A stretch of DNA of 64,000 nucleotides from Caballeronia terrestris (lineage in GTDB: Bacteria > Pseudomonadota > Gammaproteobacteria > Burkholderiales > Burkholderiaceae). The notes beneath the pieces were generated by a model. It saw only the letters and a list, made by a program, of their open reading frames with translations. It did not search any database and was not told the origin of the DNA. Below, one piece after another: positions 1-8,388 of the stretch (position 1 is its first letter; each line of letters begins with the position of its first letter). Where the stretch lies: NCBI RefSeq assembly GCF_001544515.1, contig NZ_FCOL02000003.1, positions 62,001 to 126,000 on the forward strand, written 5' to 3'. A program made the position numbers and the translations under genes.

Positions 1-1432
1 TCAGATCCGCGATGGAGTTGACGAGCTGGTAGCCCGTGACCTGCGTAACGAGTCCGCTGAAAGGCGCTGCGCTCCACGATGCATTCGTCCTGATCGTGCC
101 CGGCGTGTAGCTGCCGTTCATGTCGTAGAGCGACGATACGATGCCGGTGCTTTGCGACCAGTCGAACGTACCGAGGTTGGTGACGCTGCCGTGGTTGTCG
201 ATCGCGTTGGTGTCGGCGCGTAGCAACAGATTGCCCGCGCCCGAGTTTGCGATCGTCGCGTTGCGCGCGAACGCCACCGAGCGGTAAGCATTCAGCGCAA
301 GCGTCGAAGCGCCTTGCCAGCGCAGGTCCGATAGCACGTTGATACCGCCGCCTGACGCGTTCACTGCGATCGATGTGCCGCCCGAAAGATTGTTGGCGAG
401 CGTGGCCGCTGTCGGCTGGTCGATCGTGAACTGTGGCGCGTTGAGGTTCCACTGCGCGGTGCTGACCTTCGCGCCGCTCACTTTGATCGTATCGGCAGAC
501 ATATCGACCGCGCCGCCGCTGCCGTCCGCGTTATGCGCCGCGATCGTCGCGCCGTGCGCATCGATCGCGCCGCCTTGCGCGACGAGATAAACATGGCCGT
601 CGCGCGTCTCGGTGCCGGTCGCGCGCAGCTCGCCGTGCCTGCCGGCGAGCGCATAGATGTTGCCATCGGCGGCCTGCAGGCTGATCAGCGCCGCATGCAC
701 GATGCCCACGTTCACGACCCGGCCGTTGCTCGGCGCCGCGACCGACACCTGCTGTCCATATGCCGAGTCCGTGAGATACACCTCGCTGCCGGCTGCGAAT
801 TCGGCGGTGCCGTTGGGTGCCTCGATGGTACCGACGTTCACGACCCGATTGCGCGACACGAGGAACACATCGCCGCCGCTTGAACTGATCTTGCCGAGAT
901 TGACCACGGACGCGTTCGAGTTGCCCGCAAGCGTCAGGTAATACGAACCTTCCATGAAGGAATCGTTGTCGGTGTCGAGCGTGGAAGCGACGAAGCGTCC
1001 GCCCGTCGTGATCACGCCGGTGCGTCCGACAAGCACGCCTTGCGGATTGATGAGGTACACGCTGCCGGTCGCGGTGAGCTTGCCGTCGATCGTCGACATC
1101 TCGCTGCCGGTGACGCGATTGAGCGTTGCGCCGGAGCCGTTGTTGATCGACACGGTACGTCCAGCGCCGATCGAGAAGCCGTTCCAGTTGATGACGCCGC
1201 GATCCCCCGACTGCGTGATGTCGAGGTTCGCGCCGTTGCGCGTGATGGTGCCCGAGCCCGCTACGAACTTGCCGTTATCGGGCAAAGGTGGCGCGGCGGA
1301 CACGCTTGCTGCATGGATGCCCACACTGAGTGCAACCAGGACCGGCAGCGACCGCAGCCTCGAAGGCACGACGCGACCAGCGGAAAAACAGAGCGCAGTT
1401 GCGCTCGAGAGACGGTAGTCGGATTGCCGCAT
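1..1432 (-). CDS. Filamentous haemagglutinin-type exoprotein (TpsA), N-terminal part, cut by window edge
   Basis: The reverse strand is open from ATG 1432 to the window start, giving about 477 residues of a larger protein whose C-terminus lies off the left edge. The start has a GGAG ribosome site just upstream. A long signal-type N-terminus ending near an Ala-rich ASVSA segment is followed by the two-partner-secretion (TPS) domain: a GKFVAGSGTIT-like opening, the ITRNG/NWNGFSIG segments and the signature LINPQG, then beta-helix repeats rich in G, N and V. Family knowledge: such proteins are exported through an outer-membrane TpsB pore and act as adhesins or contact-dependent toxins. No tpsB gene is in view. 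The toxin or adhesin end, and so the function, cannot be judged. Confidence 0.85.
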   Translation of the reverse strand, partial: MRQSDYRLSSATALCFSAGRVVPSRLRSLPVLVALSVGIHAASVSAAPPLPDNGKFVAGSGTITRNGANLDITQSGDRGVINWNGFSIGAGRTVSINNGSGATLNRVTGSEMSTIDGKLTATGSVYLINPQGVLVGRTGVITTGGRFVASTLDTDNDSFMEGSYYLTLAGNSNASVVNLGKISSSGGDVFLVSRNRVVNVGTIEAPNGTAEFAAGSEVYLTDSAYGQQVSVAAPSNGRVVNVGIVHAALISLQAADGNIYALAGRHGELRATGTETRDGHVYLVAQGGAIDAHGATIAAHNADGSGGAVDMSADTIKVSGAKVSTAQWNLNAPQFTIDQPTAATLANNLSGGTSIAVNASGGGINVLSDLRWQGASTLALNAYRSVAFARNATIANSGAGNLLLRADTNAIDNHGSVTNLGTFDWSQSTGIVSSLYDMNGSYTPGTIRTNASWSAAPFSGLVTQVTGYQLVNSIADL

Positions 1433-1775
1433 AAGCCACTCCAGTGTGCGGATACCCCGAGGTTTATTTCTTTAATAGTTATCGAATACCGTTGTCGCGC
1501 AGTGTATCAGAGGGAATTTCATTTTTAAGATGAATTTCGAATGTCGTTGAAGGATAAAAATAAGGGGCGGTTTGCGAGTCGAGACGAAGGAAACCAATGA
1601 CGGGCGCTGCTTTCCGCGGAGAGCGGCAATCGATGGTTATACCAATTTACAACGGTGGCGTGAGAGAGGACTGGCTAAAATTCTTTAAATCCTGATACAG
1701 CGTGACGCGCCTGTCTTGCCCTGCTCGGCCAGGCAAGGCAGTATCGTGGGCTATGTCCCTGCACCCCTACCCCAC
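1433..1775. other. Intergenic region between divergent exoprotein and MocR genes
   Basis: No gene is seen. The stretch is relatively AT-rich around 1460-1570 and 1670-1695, as expected for promoters serving the divergent genes on both sides. No clear terminator, tandem repeat or RNA gene is visible. Confidence 0.4.
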
Positions 1776-3209
1776 ATGGCGGCAACACGCCCGTCCCGCA
1801 TGAAGCGCTTCGAGTCGCTGGCCGACACGATGGCAAAGGAAATACGCTCCGGCAGCCTGCCGACAGGCTCCAGACTGCCCTCGTTGCGACACGTCATGGC
1901 GCAACATGGAGTCAGTCAATCGACGGTATTTCGCGCCTACTATCTGCTGGAAGACTGGGGGTTGATTCAGGCACGCGAGCGCTCCGGCTACTTTGTCGCG
2001 CCGGGCGCTTTAACGCAGGATCGCGTCGCGGCCAGTTCGTCCGCCTCTTCCTCCAAGGTCGAAATATCGGACCTGGTCTTCTCGGTCCTCGATGCAGCGA
2101 AGCAGCCTGGCATCGTGCCGCTCGGATCGGCGTTTCCGTCGCCAAAGCTTTTTCCTTTGCAGCGCCTTGGGAAATCGCTCGCACAGGCCGTGCGGATGAC
2201 CAACCCGTGGAGCACCGTCGTCGATCTGCCGCCGGGCAATGAGCAATTGCGACGTCAGATTGCCTTGCGTTATGTCGGCATCGGTATTGCGCAATCGATC
2301 GAGGAGATCGTCATTACCAATGGCGCGCTCGAAGCGCTCAATCTGTGTCTGACGGCCGTCACGCGACCCGGCGACGTGGTCGCTGTCGAATCGCCGGGCT
2401 TTTACGCCGCTCTCCAGGCAATCGAGCGGCTCGATCTGCGAGCGGTAGAGATTCCCGTCGATCCCCGCACGGGACTCGATCTCGAAGCACTCGCAAGAGC
2501 GCTCGAAGAGCATCCGATCCGCGCATGCTGGTTCATGACCAACTTTCAGAATCCCACGGGGGTGACGCTGACGCCGGAGAAGAAGCAGGCGCTCGTCGCA
2601 CTGCTCGCGGAGTATGACGTCCCTTTGATCGAAGACGACGTATATGGAGAGTTGCATCACGACCCCGACTATCCGCCGCCTGCGCTGGCTTTCGACAAAA
2701 AGGGACTCGTCATGCACTGCAGTTCGTTTTCGAAGACGCTGGCACCGGGCTATAGAGTCGGATGGGTATCGGCAGGCCGCTTCGCCGGGCGAGTGCAGAG
2801 GCTAAAGTTGATGACGACGCTTTCCGCAAGCATCCCAGCGCAAGCGGGCATAGCGGACTATCTGCAACACGGCGGCTATGACAAGCACTTGCGCAAGCTG
2901 CGCGGTGCCTTTCGCGTTCAACTCGATGCGATGAATGCCGCACTCGCGCACTATCTTCCCGATGGCGCAACATGGTCGCAGCCCAAGGGCGGCTACTTTC
3001 TATGGGTGAAGCTGCCGCGCAAGATCGATGTCATGCGACTGCATTTTCTGGCGATCGAACACGGTATCAGCATTGCGCCGGGGCCCATGTTTTCAGCCTC
3101 GCATCAGTTCGGCGATTGCATCCGGCTGAACTTCGGTCATCCGTGGAGCGCGGAGACCGGGCAGGCTGTTGAAACGCTTGCGTCGCTCATCGAGCGCGCG
3201 GAGCGTTGA
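1776..3209 (+). CDS. MocR-type (GntR/aminotransferase) transcriptional regulator
   Basis: The N-terminal winged helix-turn-helix of the GntR family (roughly residues 10-80, with SRLPSLRHVMAQ and SQSTVFRAYYLLE) is joined to a class I aminotransferase fold. The PLP-lysine motif SSFSKTLAPGYRVGW places the Schiff-base lysine near residue 320. Family knowledge: MocR proteins use PLP as sensor or cofactor and often control neighbouring metabolic or transport genes. The start is uncertain: the frame opens from a TTG at 1716, and ATGs at 1776 and 1800 both lack a good ribosome site; 1776 was chosen to keep the usual short leader. The target is not evident. The nearest genes are the divergent exoprotein and the convergent DUF2970 gene. 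Confidence 0.88.
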   Translation: MAATRPSRMKRFESLADTMAKEIRSGSLPTGSRLPSLRHVMAQHGVSQSTVFRAYYLLEDWGLIQARERSGYFVAPGALTQDRVAASSSASSSKVEISDLVFSVLDAAKQPGIVPLGSAFPSPKLFPLQRLGKSLAQAVRMTNPWSTVVDLPPGNEQLRRQIALRYVGIGIAQSIEEIVITNGALEALNLCLTAVTRPGDVVAVESPGFYAALQAIERLDLRAVEIPVDPRTGLDLEALARALEEHPIRACWFMTNFQNPTGVTLTPEKKQALVALLAEYDVPLIEDDVYGELHHDPDYPPPALAFDKKGLVMHCSSFSKTLAPGYRVGWVSAGRFAGRVQRLKLMTTLSASIPAQAGIADYLQHGGYDKHLRKLRGAFRVQLDAMNAALAHYLPDGATWSQPKGGYFLWVKLPRKIDVMRLHFLAIEHGISIAPGPMFSASHQFGDCIRLNFGHPWSAETGQAVETLASLIERAER

Positions 3210-3218
3210 GCGCAAGCC

Positions 3219-3407
3219 TCAATGCGCGATGGTCGTTGCGAGCCTTGCAAGCGTGAACAGCACGGCGCCAAAGCCGCCCGCCAGGACGACCGCGACCAGC
3301 GGCAACAGCGACGGCTTCACCGCCGCGATATCCGCCTGATGCGACGCGCGCTTGCGCACGCCGAAAAAACTCCACCCTACGATCCGCATCATTTTCAACA
3401 GGTTCAT
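3219..3407 (-). CDS. DUF2970 family small membrane protein
   Basis: A 62-residue protein with an N-terminal amphipathic MNLLKMMRIVGWSFFGVRK segment and one strong transmembrane helix (about residues 33-55). This is the typical DUF2970 layout. An AGGAGAG-like ribosome site precedes the ATG. In Burkholderiaceae this family usually sits divergently next to the sulfite reductase gene, as here, but its role is unknown. It converges on the MocR gene with only about 10 bp between stops. Confidence 0.8.
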   Translation of the reverse strand: MNLLKMMRIVGWSFFGVRKRASHQADIAAVKPSLLPLVAVVLAGGFGAVLFTLARLATTIAH

Positions 3408-3478
3408 GGCTTCCTCTCCTTAGCGTTCACATGGACATGCTGAATCAAGGGAAGACAGAGCGGAAGCAGCAGTCGGCA

Positions 3479-3518
3479 TCGATTTTTGCGCAGCAGCCAT
3501 CTGCTGCGCAAAAATCGA
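3479..3518. promoter_or_regulatory. Perfect 18-bp inverted repeat in the cysI/DUF2970 divergent promoter region
   Basis: The arms at 3479-3496 and 3501-3518 are perfect reverse complements separated by a 4-base loop (CCAT). The arms start with TCGATTTTTGCGCAGCAG. The element lies between two divergently transcribed genes, 71 bp upstream of the reductase start, so it is not a normal 3' terminator. It could be an operator, a leader hairpin of the reductase mRNA, or a terminator that insulates an upstream transcript. Confidence 0.75.
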
Positions 3519-3588
3519 CTGCATCTGCTGCTTTCCACGATCGGGCTTCGCCTATATCGTCAGCGACTCTACTCGCCCGCGAAACCAC

Positions 3589-5367
3589 ATGTACCAGTAC
3601 ACCGAGTTCGATAAAGCCTTCGTGCGCAGCCGCGCTGCCCAGTTTCGCGATCAGCTCGAGCGCTGGCAAACCGGAAAACTGAGCGAAGACGACTTCCGCC
3701 CCTTGCGATTGCAAAACGGCTGGTACGTGCAACGGCATGCGCCGATGCTTCGCGTCGCGGTCCCTTATGGGGAGTTGTCAAGCCGTCAACTGCGCGTGCT
3801 TGCGAGGATCGCCCGCGAATACGACTCGCCCGAGGACGACGTGTATCGCGCAGCCATGGACGCACAGGGGCTATTGGGCACCACACGGCTGCCGACGCAT
3901 TACGCACACTTCACCACGCGCACGAACGTGCAATTCAACTGGATCCCTTTGTCGAAGGCGGCGGACGTGATGGACCTCCTCGCCAGCGTCGACATGCACG
4001 GCATTCAGACGAGCGGCAACTGCATCCGCAACATCTCGTGCGACGAACGAGCAGGCGTCGCGATCGACGAGGTCGAAGACCCCAGGCCGTTCGCCGAACT
4101 CATGCGCCAATGGACGACCCTTCATCCCGAGTTCGCGTTCCTGCCGCGCAAGTTCAAGATCGCGATCACCGGCGCGAGCGAAGATCGCGCGGCGACCGGC
4201 TGGCACGACGTCGGTCTGAGCCTGCGATACAACGATCAAGGCGAGTTGGGTTTCAAGGTATCTGTTGGTGGAGGCATGGGCCGCACACCGATGATCGCTC
4301 CCGTGCTTCGCGAGTTTCTGCCCTGGACGCAGATCATGAACTACATCGAGGCCGTGGTTCGCGTCTATAACCGCTATGGCCGGCGCGACAACAAGTACAA
4401 GGCGCGTATCAAGATACTCGTCAAGGCGGAAGGACAAGCGTATATCGACGATGTAGAGGAAGAGTTTCGCCAGATCGTGGACGACGACGGCGGTCCGCAT
4501 ACGATCGCGCAAGAAGAACTCGATCGGGTACGCGCGTCGTTCGTGCCACCGGTATCGCATGACACTGGGTCGAGTCAAAAGCCCGCTGCAATCGATGCAC
4601 TGACGCGCGAACACGCACGATTCGGCAAATGGGTGCAACGGAACGTCGCGCTTCACAAAGACCCGTCGATGCGCATCGTTACGCTTTCGTTCAAACGCCT
4701 CCATCAAGCGCCCGGCGATGCTTCCGCCGAGCAACTCGAGATCGTGGCCGACTTGGCCGAACTTTACTCGGCTGGCGAGGCACGCGTGACTCACACGCAG
4801 AACATCGTACTGCCGTGGGTGCGCACCGAAAATCTGTTCGCACTCTGGCAGGCGGCGTGCGATGCGGGCCTCGCAAGCGCGAACGTGCAATTGCTGACCG
4901 ACCTGATTTCATGCCCCGGAGGCGACTTTTGCGCCCTGGCCAACGCCCGCTCGATTCCGATTGCCGAAGCGATCACCGAGCGCTATCAGGACCTCGACGA
5001 ACTCGACGACATCGGCGAAGTGAACCTGCATATCAGCGGCTGCATCAATTCGTGCGGGCATCATCATAGTGGCCACATCGGGATTCTCGGCGTCGACAAG
5101 GATGGACGCGAGTGGTATCAGGTCACGCTCGGTGGCTCCGACGGAACCGTGCGCAGCGGCGCACCGCAAGCGGGTAAGGTCATAGGCCCTTCGTTTGCTG
5201 CGTCTGAAGTCCCCGATGTCATCGAAGCGATTCTCTTGACGTATCGGGACATTCGAAACACGACGGACCGACGTGAGTCTTTCATCGATACCGTCCGGCG
5301 CGTGGGCATCGATCCGTTCAAGGCGGCGGCGAACGCGGCTCGCATGAGTGTGGGAGCCTCGGCATGA
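3589..5367 (+). CDS. cysI: Sulfite (nitrite) reductase, siroheme / 4Fe-4S hemoprotein subunit
   Basis: 592 residues with two ferredoxin-like half domains and two siroheme domains. The cluster and siroheme ligands are visible as C442-x5-C448 (CPGGDFC) and C485-x3-C489 (SGCINSC). The N-terminus MYQYTEFDKAFVR and the RLQNGWYVQRHAPMLRVAVPYG segment match the betaproteobacterial CysI form. The reaction is six-electron reduction of sulfite to sulfide in the cytoplasm for cysteine synthesis; the same fold also serves nitrite reductases, so the substrate is inferred. DUF934 follows with a 4-bp overlap. The usual cysH/D/N genes of the main sulfate cluster do not follow, so this may be a second copy or a relocated locus. 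Confidence 0.88.
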   Translation: MYQYTEFDKAFVRSRAAQFRDQLERWQTGKLSEDDFRPLRLQNGWYVQRHAPMLRVAVPYGELSSRQLRVLARIAREYDSPEDDVYRAAMDAQGLLGTTRLPTHYAHFTTRTNVQFNWIPLSKAADVMDLLASVDMHGIQTSGNCIRNISCDERAGVAIDEVEDPRPFAELMRQWTTLHPEFAFLPRKFKIAITGASEDRAATGWHDVGLSLRYNDQGELGFKVSVGGGMGRTPMIAPVLREFLPWTQIMNYIEAVVRVYNRYGRRDNKYKARIKILVKAEGQAYIDDVEEEFRQIVDDDGGPHTIAQEELDRVRASFVPPVSHDTGSSQKPAAIDALTREHARFGKWVQRNVALHKDPSMRIVTLSFKRLHQAPGDASAEQLEIVADLAELYSAGEARVTHTQNIVLPWVRTENLFALWQAACDAGLASANVQLLTDLISCPGGDFCALANARSIPIAEAITERYQDLDELDDIGEVNLHISGCINSCGHHHSGHIGILGVDKDGREWYQVTLGGSDGTVRSGAPQAGKVIGPSFAASEVPDVIEAILLTYRDIRNTTDRRESFIDTVRRVGIDPFKAAANAARMSVGASA

Positions 5368-5744
5368 CGACGACCTCGCCCCGGCTCAAGATTCTCATGG
5401 CAAGCGAAAACATCGCAACGCTCGACGAAAATGTGATCACCCTTCCCAACGACGCAGACCCGCTCACCCTGCGCGACCAGTTGCAAGGTATCACCCGCAT
5501 CGACCTGCATTTTCCGCAATTCACCGATGGCCGCGCCTATAGTCAGGCGTATCTGCTGCGTCGCAGGCTGCGCTTCACCGGCGACCTTCGGGCAACCGGC
5601 GACGTACTGATCGATCAGCTTCTTCAAATGGAACGCATGGGATTTTCGAGCGCGGTTCTGAAAGATGGTCTCGATATCGCCGATGCCGAGAGTCAATTCG
5701 CTCGCTTTCCCGGGTTCTATCAAACGGGCTTGAGCATCGGCTGA
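5364..5744 (+). CDS. DUF934 protein, companion of sulfite reductase
   Basis: 126 residues translated from an ATGA overlap with the reductase stop, implying translational coupling. The core HFPQFTDGRAYSQAYLLRRR and the GDLRATGDVLIDQL segment are the DUF934 signature. Family knowledge: DUF934 proteins almost always accompany cysI or nitrite reductase genes and are thought to help electron delivery or assembly, but the biochemical role is not established. The N-terminus is shorter than in many members of the family. Confidence 0.85.
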   Translation: MTTTSPRLKILMASENIATLDENVITLPNDADPLTLRDQLQGITRIDLHFPQFTDGRAYSQAYLLRRRLRFTGDLRATGDVLIDQLLQMERMGFSSAVLKDGLDIADAESQFARFPGFYQTGLSIG

Positions 5745-5758
5745 CGCCCTCGACACAG

Positions 5759-5893
5759 GGTGACATCCCGGCACTCTATCCGCCGGACGTGGCGCCGTCC
5801 GAAGAACCGCGTATGGATGCTGTGCCTGCGCTTGGACAGCACATCGACGCTATCCTGCGCGAGTTGGGCTACAGCGATGCGACGATCGGCTAA
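5759..5893 (+). pseudogene. Remnant C-terminus of a CaiB/BaiF-type CoA-transferase
   Basis: The frame that starts its codons at 5759 encodes GDIPALYPPDVAPSEEPRMD, then VPALGQHIDAILRELGY and ends SDATIG at a TAA (5891-5893). The PALGQHxDxILxELGY pattern is characteristic of the last 25 residues of class III CoA-transferases. There is no start codon or upstream body of such a gene: the preceding DNA is the end of DUF934. It is therefore a decayed or rearranged fragment. Assigned from family knowledge of the C-terminal motif, not from alignment. Confidence 0.6.
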
Positions 5894-6077
5894 ATGCGTG
5901 GGTCGGCGCCGTGTGATGCGAAGTGCAGTAGTCAGATCGTTAAAGGTCGGAAGGAGCGGCCCTCAGCCTGTTGTACACGAGCTTCATCGCCTTCTCCAAA
6001 ATCCTCTGAGCCTTCATTGGAATCGGAGAACGCCGCAAACGCCAATATGAGTTGCCTCTGCCCGCTATAGGTTCTTC
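5894..6077. other. Intergenic DNA after the CoA-transferase remnant
   Basis: Together with the remnant this makes a 333-bp gap without an intact gene. Short frames on either strand show no recognisable protein, and no clear terminator hairpin is visible. It may be further decayed sequence from the rearrangement that left the remnant. Confidence 0.35.
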
Positions 6078-6908
6078 CTAGGACTTCACAAGTAGGAACG
6101 TAACCGCGTCGCGCCACCAGTCCTCACCGACCTGGGCGGCCCAATCGTTATGCCCTGCTGCCTTAACGACCGTCAGCTTCTTCGGCTCTGGCAAGGCATC
6201 ATAGAGCGCCGTGCCGAAGCGCGGCGGAACGATGCTGTCGCGCTCGGCGATAACGACGAGCACCGGCTTGCCGTAAGAAGTGAGGTGAGACGCGCTGTCG
6301 TAATGATCCTGAAGCAGCCACTTCACCGGCAGCCAGGGATAGTGGAAAGCCGCGACATTCTCCAGCCGGTCCCACGGCGTGATGAGCAGCATGCCCGCTG
6401 TCTTGTCGCGTTGACGCGCGCCGGCAGCCGCCGCCACGCCGCTCCCAAGCGATTCACCGATGAGCAACACCGGCGCGCCGTGCAGACGATGAGCCAGCGC
6501 TATCGTCTCTTCTGCATCGGCGACCAGAGACTTTTCGCCCAAGGACCCGTCACGCGGACCGTACCCCGGATACTCCGCGAGAATCACGCGAAGCCCGAGG
6601 CGCGTCAGGACCGTCGCGTAAAACTCCCGGTGGCCGGCATGCCCCGCGTTACCATGGAAGACGATCGCCGTCGCACGTGCAGGCTCGTTCGGCTCCGCCA
6701 CGAGCCCGCGAAAATCCTGCGGCGACGGCCACGCGCGAAGCCCGTCGGAGAGCATGTCATCGACGTGAACCTTCTGTGGAAAATAAAGAAGATGATTCTG
6801 GAACACCGCAATACCCGCGAACATGATCAGACAGGCAATAGCAACACGCAGCGCTGCCCCGGCGAACCTGATCGGCCTGAAACGGAACGACGCCAGCAGC
6901 AGATTCAA
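6078..6908 (-). CDS. Alpha/beta hydrolase of the BEM46/ABHD17-like type, membrane anchored
   Basis: 276 residues. An N-terminal hydrophobic helix (about residues 15-37) acts as anchor or signal. The serine hydrolase core follows: oxyanion region FHGNAGH, nucleophile elbow GESLGSG, acid in AERDSIVPP and histidine in AGHNDW. The PQKVHVDD segment after the helix is usual for this family. The likely start is a TTG preceded by AGGGGA. Substrate unknown; esterase or lipase-like activity is inferred. It lies 11 bp downstream of the FAD oxidoreductase gene on the same strand and is probably cotranscribed. Confidence 0.8.
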   Translation of the reverse strand: MNLLLASFRFRPIRFAGAALRVAIACLIMFAGIAVFQNHLLYFPQKVHVDDMLSDGLRAWPSPQDFRGLVAEPNEPARATAIVFHGNAGHAGHREFYATVLTRLGLRVILAEYPGYGPRDGSLGEKSLVADAEETIALAHRLHGAPVLLIGESLGSGVAAAAGARQRDKTAGMLLITPWDRLENVAAFHYPWLPVKWLLQDHYDSASHLTSYGKPVLVVIAERDSIVPPRFGTALYDALPEPKKLTVVKAAGHNDWAAQVGEDWWRDAVTFLLVKS

Positions 6909-6919
6909 CGCTGCATCCC

Positions 6920-8308
6920 CTAAAAAACCTTCCCGGGATTGAGAATCCCCAGCGGATCGAGCGCCTGCTTGATCGCCCGCATCGACTCGATGTCCGTCTC
7001 CGAGCGGCTCAGGTGCAGGTACTCCTTCTTCTTCACTCCGATCCCGTGCTCCGCCGAAATCGACCCGTGAAACTCGCGCGTCACGTCGTAGATGACCCCG
7101 TCGATGTCATCGTGATCGTGCTTCCCCAAGCCCGGCACATCGACGACGATGTGGATATTGCCATCGCCGAGATGCCCATAGACGAGGATCGCAGCCTCCG
7201 GCCATCGCTCGCGCAGCCGCGTCTCGCATTGCGCCGCCGCCTCGCCGACTTGCGCGATCGAAAAGCTCACGTCATAGGCGGCGTGGTTCGGGATGAACCG
7301 CTGATACTCGCCCGGCGCATCGCGGATCGCCCAGAAGGCTTGCGCATGCGCGTCCGACGAAGCGATCGCCGCATCACTCACGACACCTTCCTCGAGCATC
7401 GTCCCGAGGAATTCCTCGAAGGCGTCGCTATGACGGACCGGGTCCGTGCCAACGCTTTCGAGCAGCACGTAAAACGGATGCGGTTCGCCAAGGGGCGCAC
7501 GCAGGTTAGCGAGGTTGCCGAGCACGGCATCGTAGTAACCGGCCCACATCACCTCGAACGCCGACACGCCCGGCGCGAGCCCTGCCTGCGCGCGCGTCAG
7601 CAATGTGGTGACCGCGTCGAAGCCAGGCAGCCCGCACCACGCCGTCGCGGTTGCAGTCGGCTTGGGACGCAAGCGCAGCACCACGCGCGTAATGACCGCG
7701 AGCGTGCCTTCGCTGCCGATCAGCAAGTGGCGCAGATCGTAGCCGCTATTGTTCTTGATCATCTTGTTGAGCCCGCCGACGATCGCGCCATTCGCCGATA
7801 CCGCCTCCACGCCCAGCACCTGATCGCGCATCATGCCGTACTTGATGACACGGTTTCCTCCGGCATTCGTCGCCAGGTTTCCGCCGATGGTGCAACTGCC
7901 GCGCGCGCCGAGATCGAGCGGAAAGTAGAAGCCTGCAGCGCTCGCCGCTTCCTGGACCACCTGAAGCGGCGTGCCGGCTTCGACCGTCATCGTGCCCGAC
8001 ACGGTATCGATCTCGACGATCCGGTTCATGCGTTCGAGACTCAGCGCGACCTCGCCGCCGCGCAGGTTCGCGCCGCCGACGAGGCCCGTCAGCCCGCCCT
8101 GCGTCACGACCGGTTGCGCATGGCGCGCGCAGATCGCGAGCGCCGCGGCGACCTCGTTCGTGTCGCGCGGGCGGATGATCGCGAGCGGCACCGCGCCCGG
8201 CAATCCGCTCCAGTCCTCGACCCTGCGATCGCCGAACTCCTCGGGCAGCATCACCACTTGCGCGCCGAGCGCTTCCCGCAATGCGATCACTCCTTCGCTC
8301 ACTGCCAT
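6920..8308 (-). CDS. FAD-linked 2-hydroxyacid dehydrogenase (GlcD / D-2-hydroxyglutarate dehydrogenase family)
   Basis: 462 residues. The N-terminal PCMH-type FAD-binding domain (residues about 40-215) includes TQGGLTGLVGGANLRGGE, DLGARGSCTIGGNLATNAGG and IGSEGTLAVIT. The C-terminal FAD-oxidase domain holds the metal/substrate motifs YGHLGDGNIH and EHGIGVKK. Family knowledge: these enzymes oxidise D-2-hydroxy acids such as glycolate, D-lactate or D-2-hydroxyglutarate to 2-oxo acids and pass electrons to an acceptor. No GlcE/GlcF partners are adjacent, which favours a single-subunit D-lactate or 2-hydroxyglutarate type enzyme. The ATG is preceded by CGGAG. Confidence 0.87.
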   Translation of the reverse strand: MAVSEGVIALREALGAQVVMLPEEFGDRRVEDWSGLPGAVPLAIIRPRDTNEVAAALAICARHAQPVVTQGGLTGLVGGANLRGGEVALSLERMNRIVEIDTVSGTMTVEAGTPLQVVQEAASAAGFYFPLDLGARGSCTIGGNLATNAGGNRVIKYGMMRDQVLGVEAVSANGAIVGGLNKMIKNNSGYDLRHLLIGSEGTLAVITRVVLRLRPKPTATATAWCGLPGFDAVTTLLTRAQAGLAPGVSAFEVMWAGYYDAVLGNLANLRAPLGEPHPFYVLLESVGTDPVRHSDAFEEFLGTMLEEGVVSDAAIASSDAHAQAFWAIRDAPGEYQRFIPNHAAYDVSFSIAQVGEAAAQCETRLRERWPEAAILVYGHLGDGNIHIVVDVPGLGKHDHDDIDGVIYDVTREFHGSISAEHGIGVKKKEYLHLSRSETDIESMRAIKQALDPLGILNPGKVF

Positions 8309-8388
8309 GTTTTGTCTCCGTGTTGTGTGGCGTCATTCGCGCTCGCTAGAGCCTATCACCAGAACGCGTATCGGCCACACATCACGGA

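Noticed and set aside
1433..1775. Search for a tRNA or small RNA in the first long gap
   Set aside because: No cloverleaf-like or strong hairpin-plus-T-run structure was seen.
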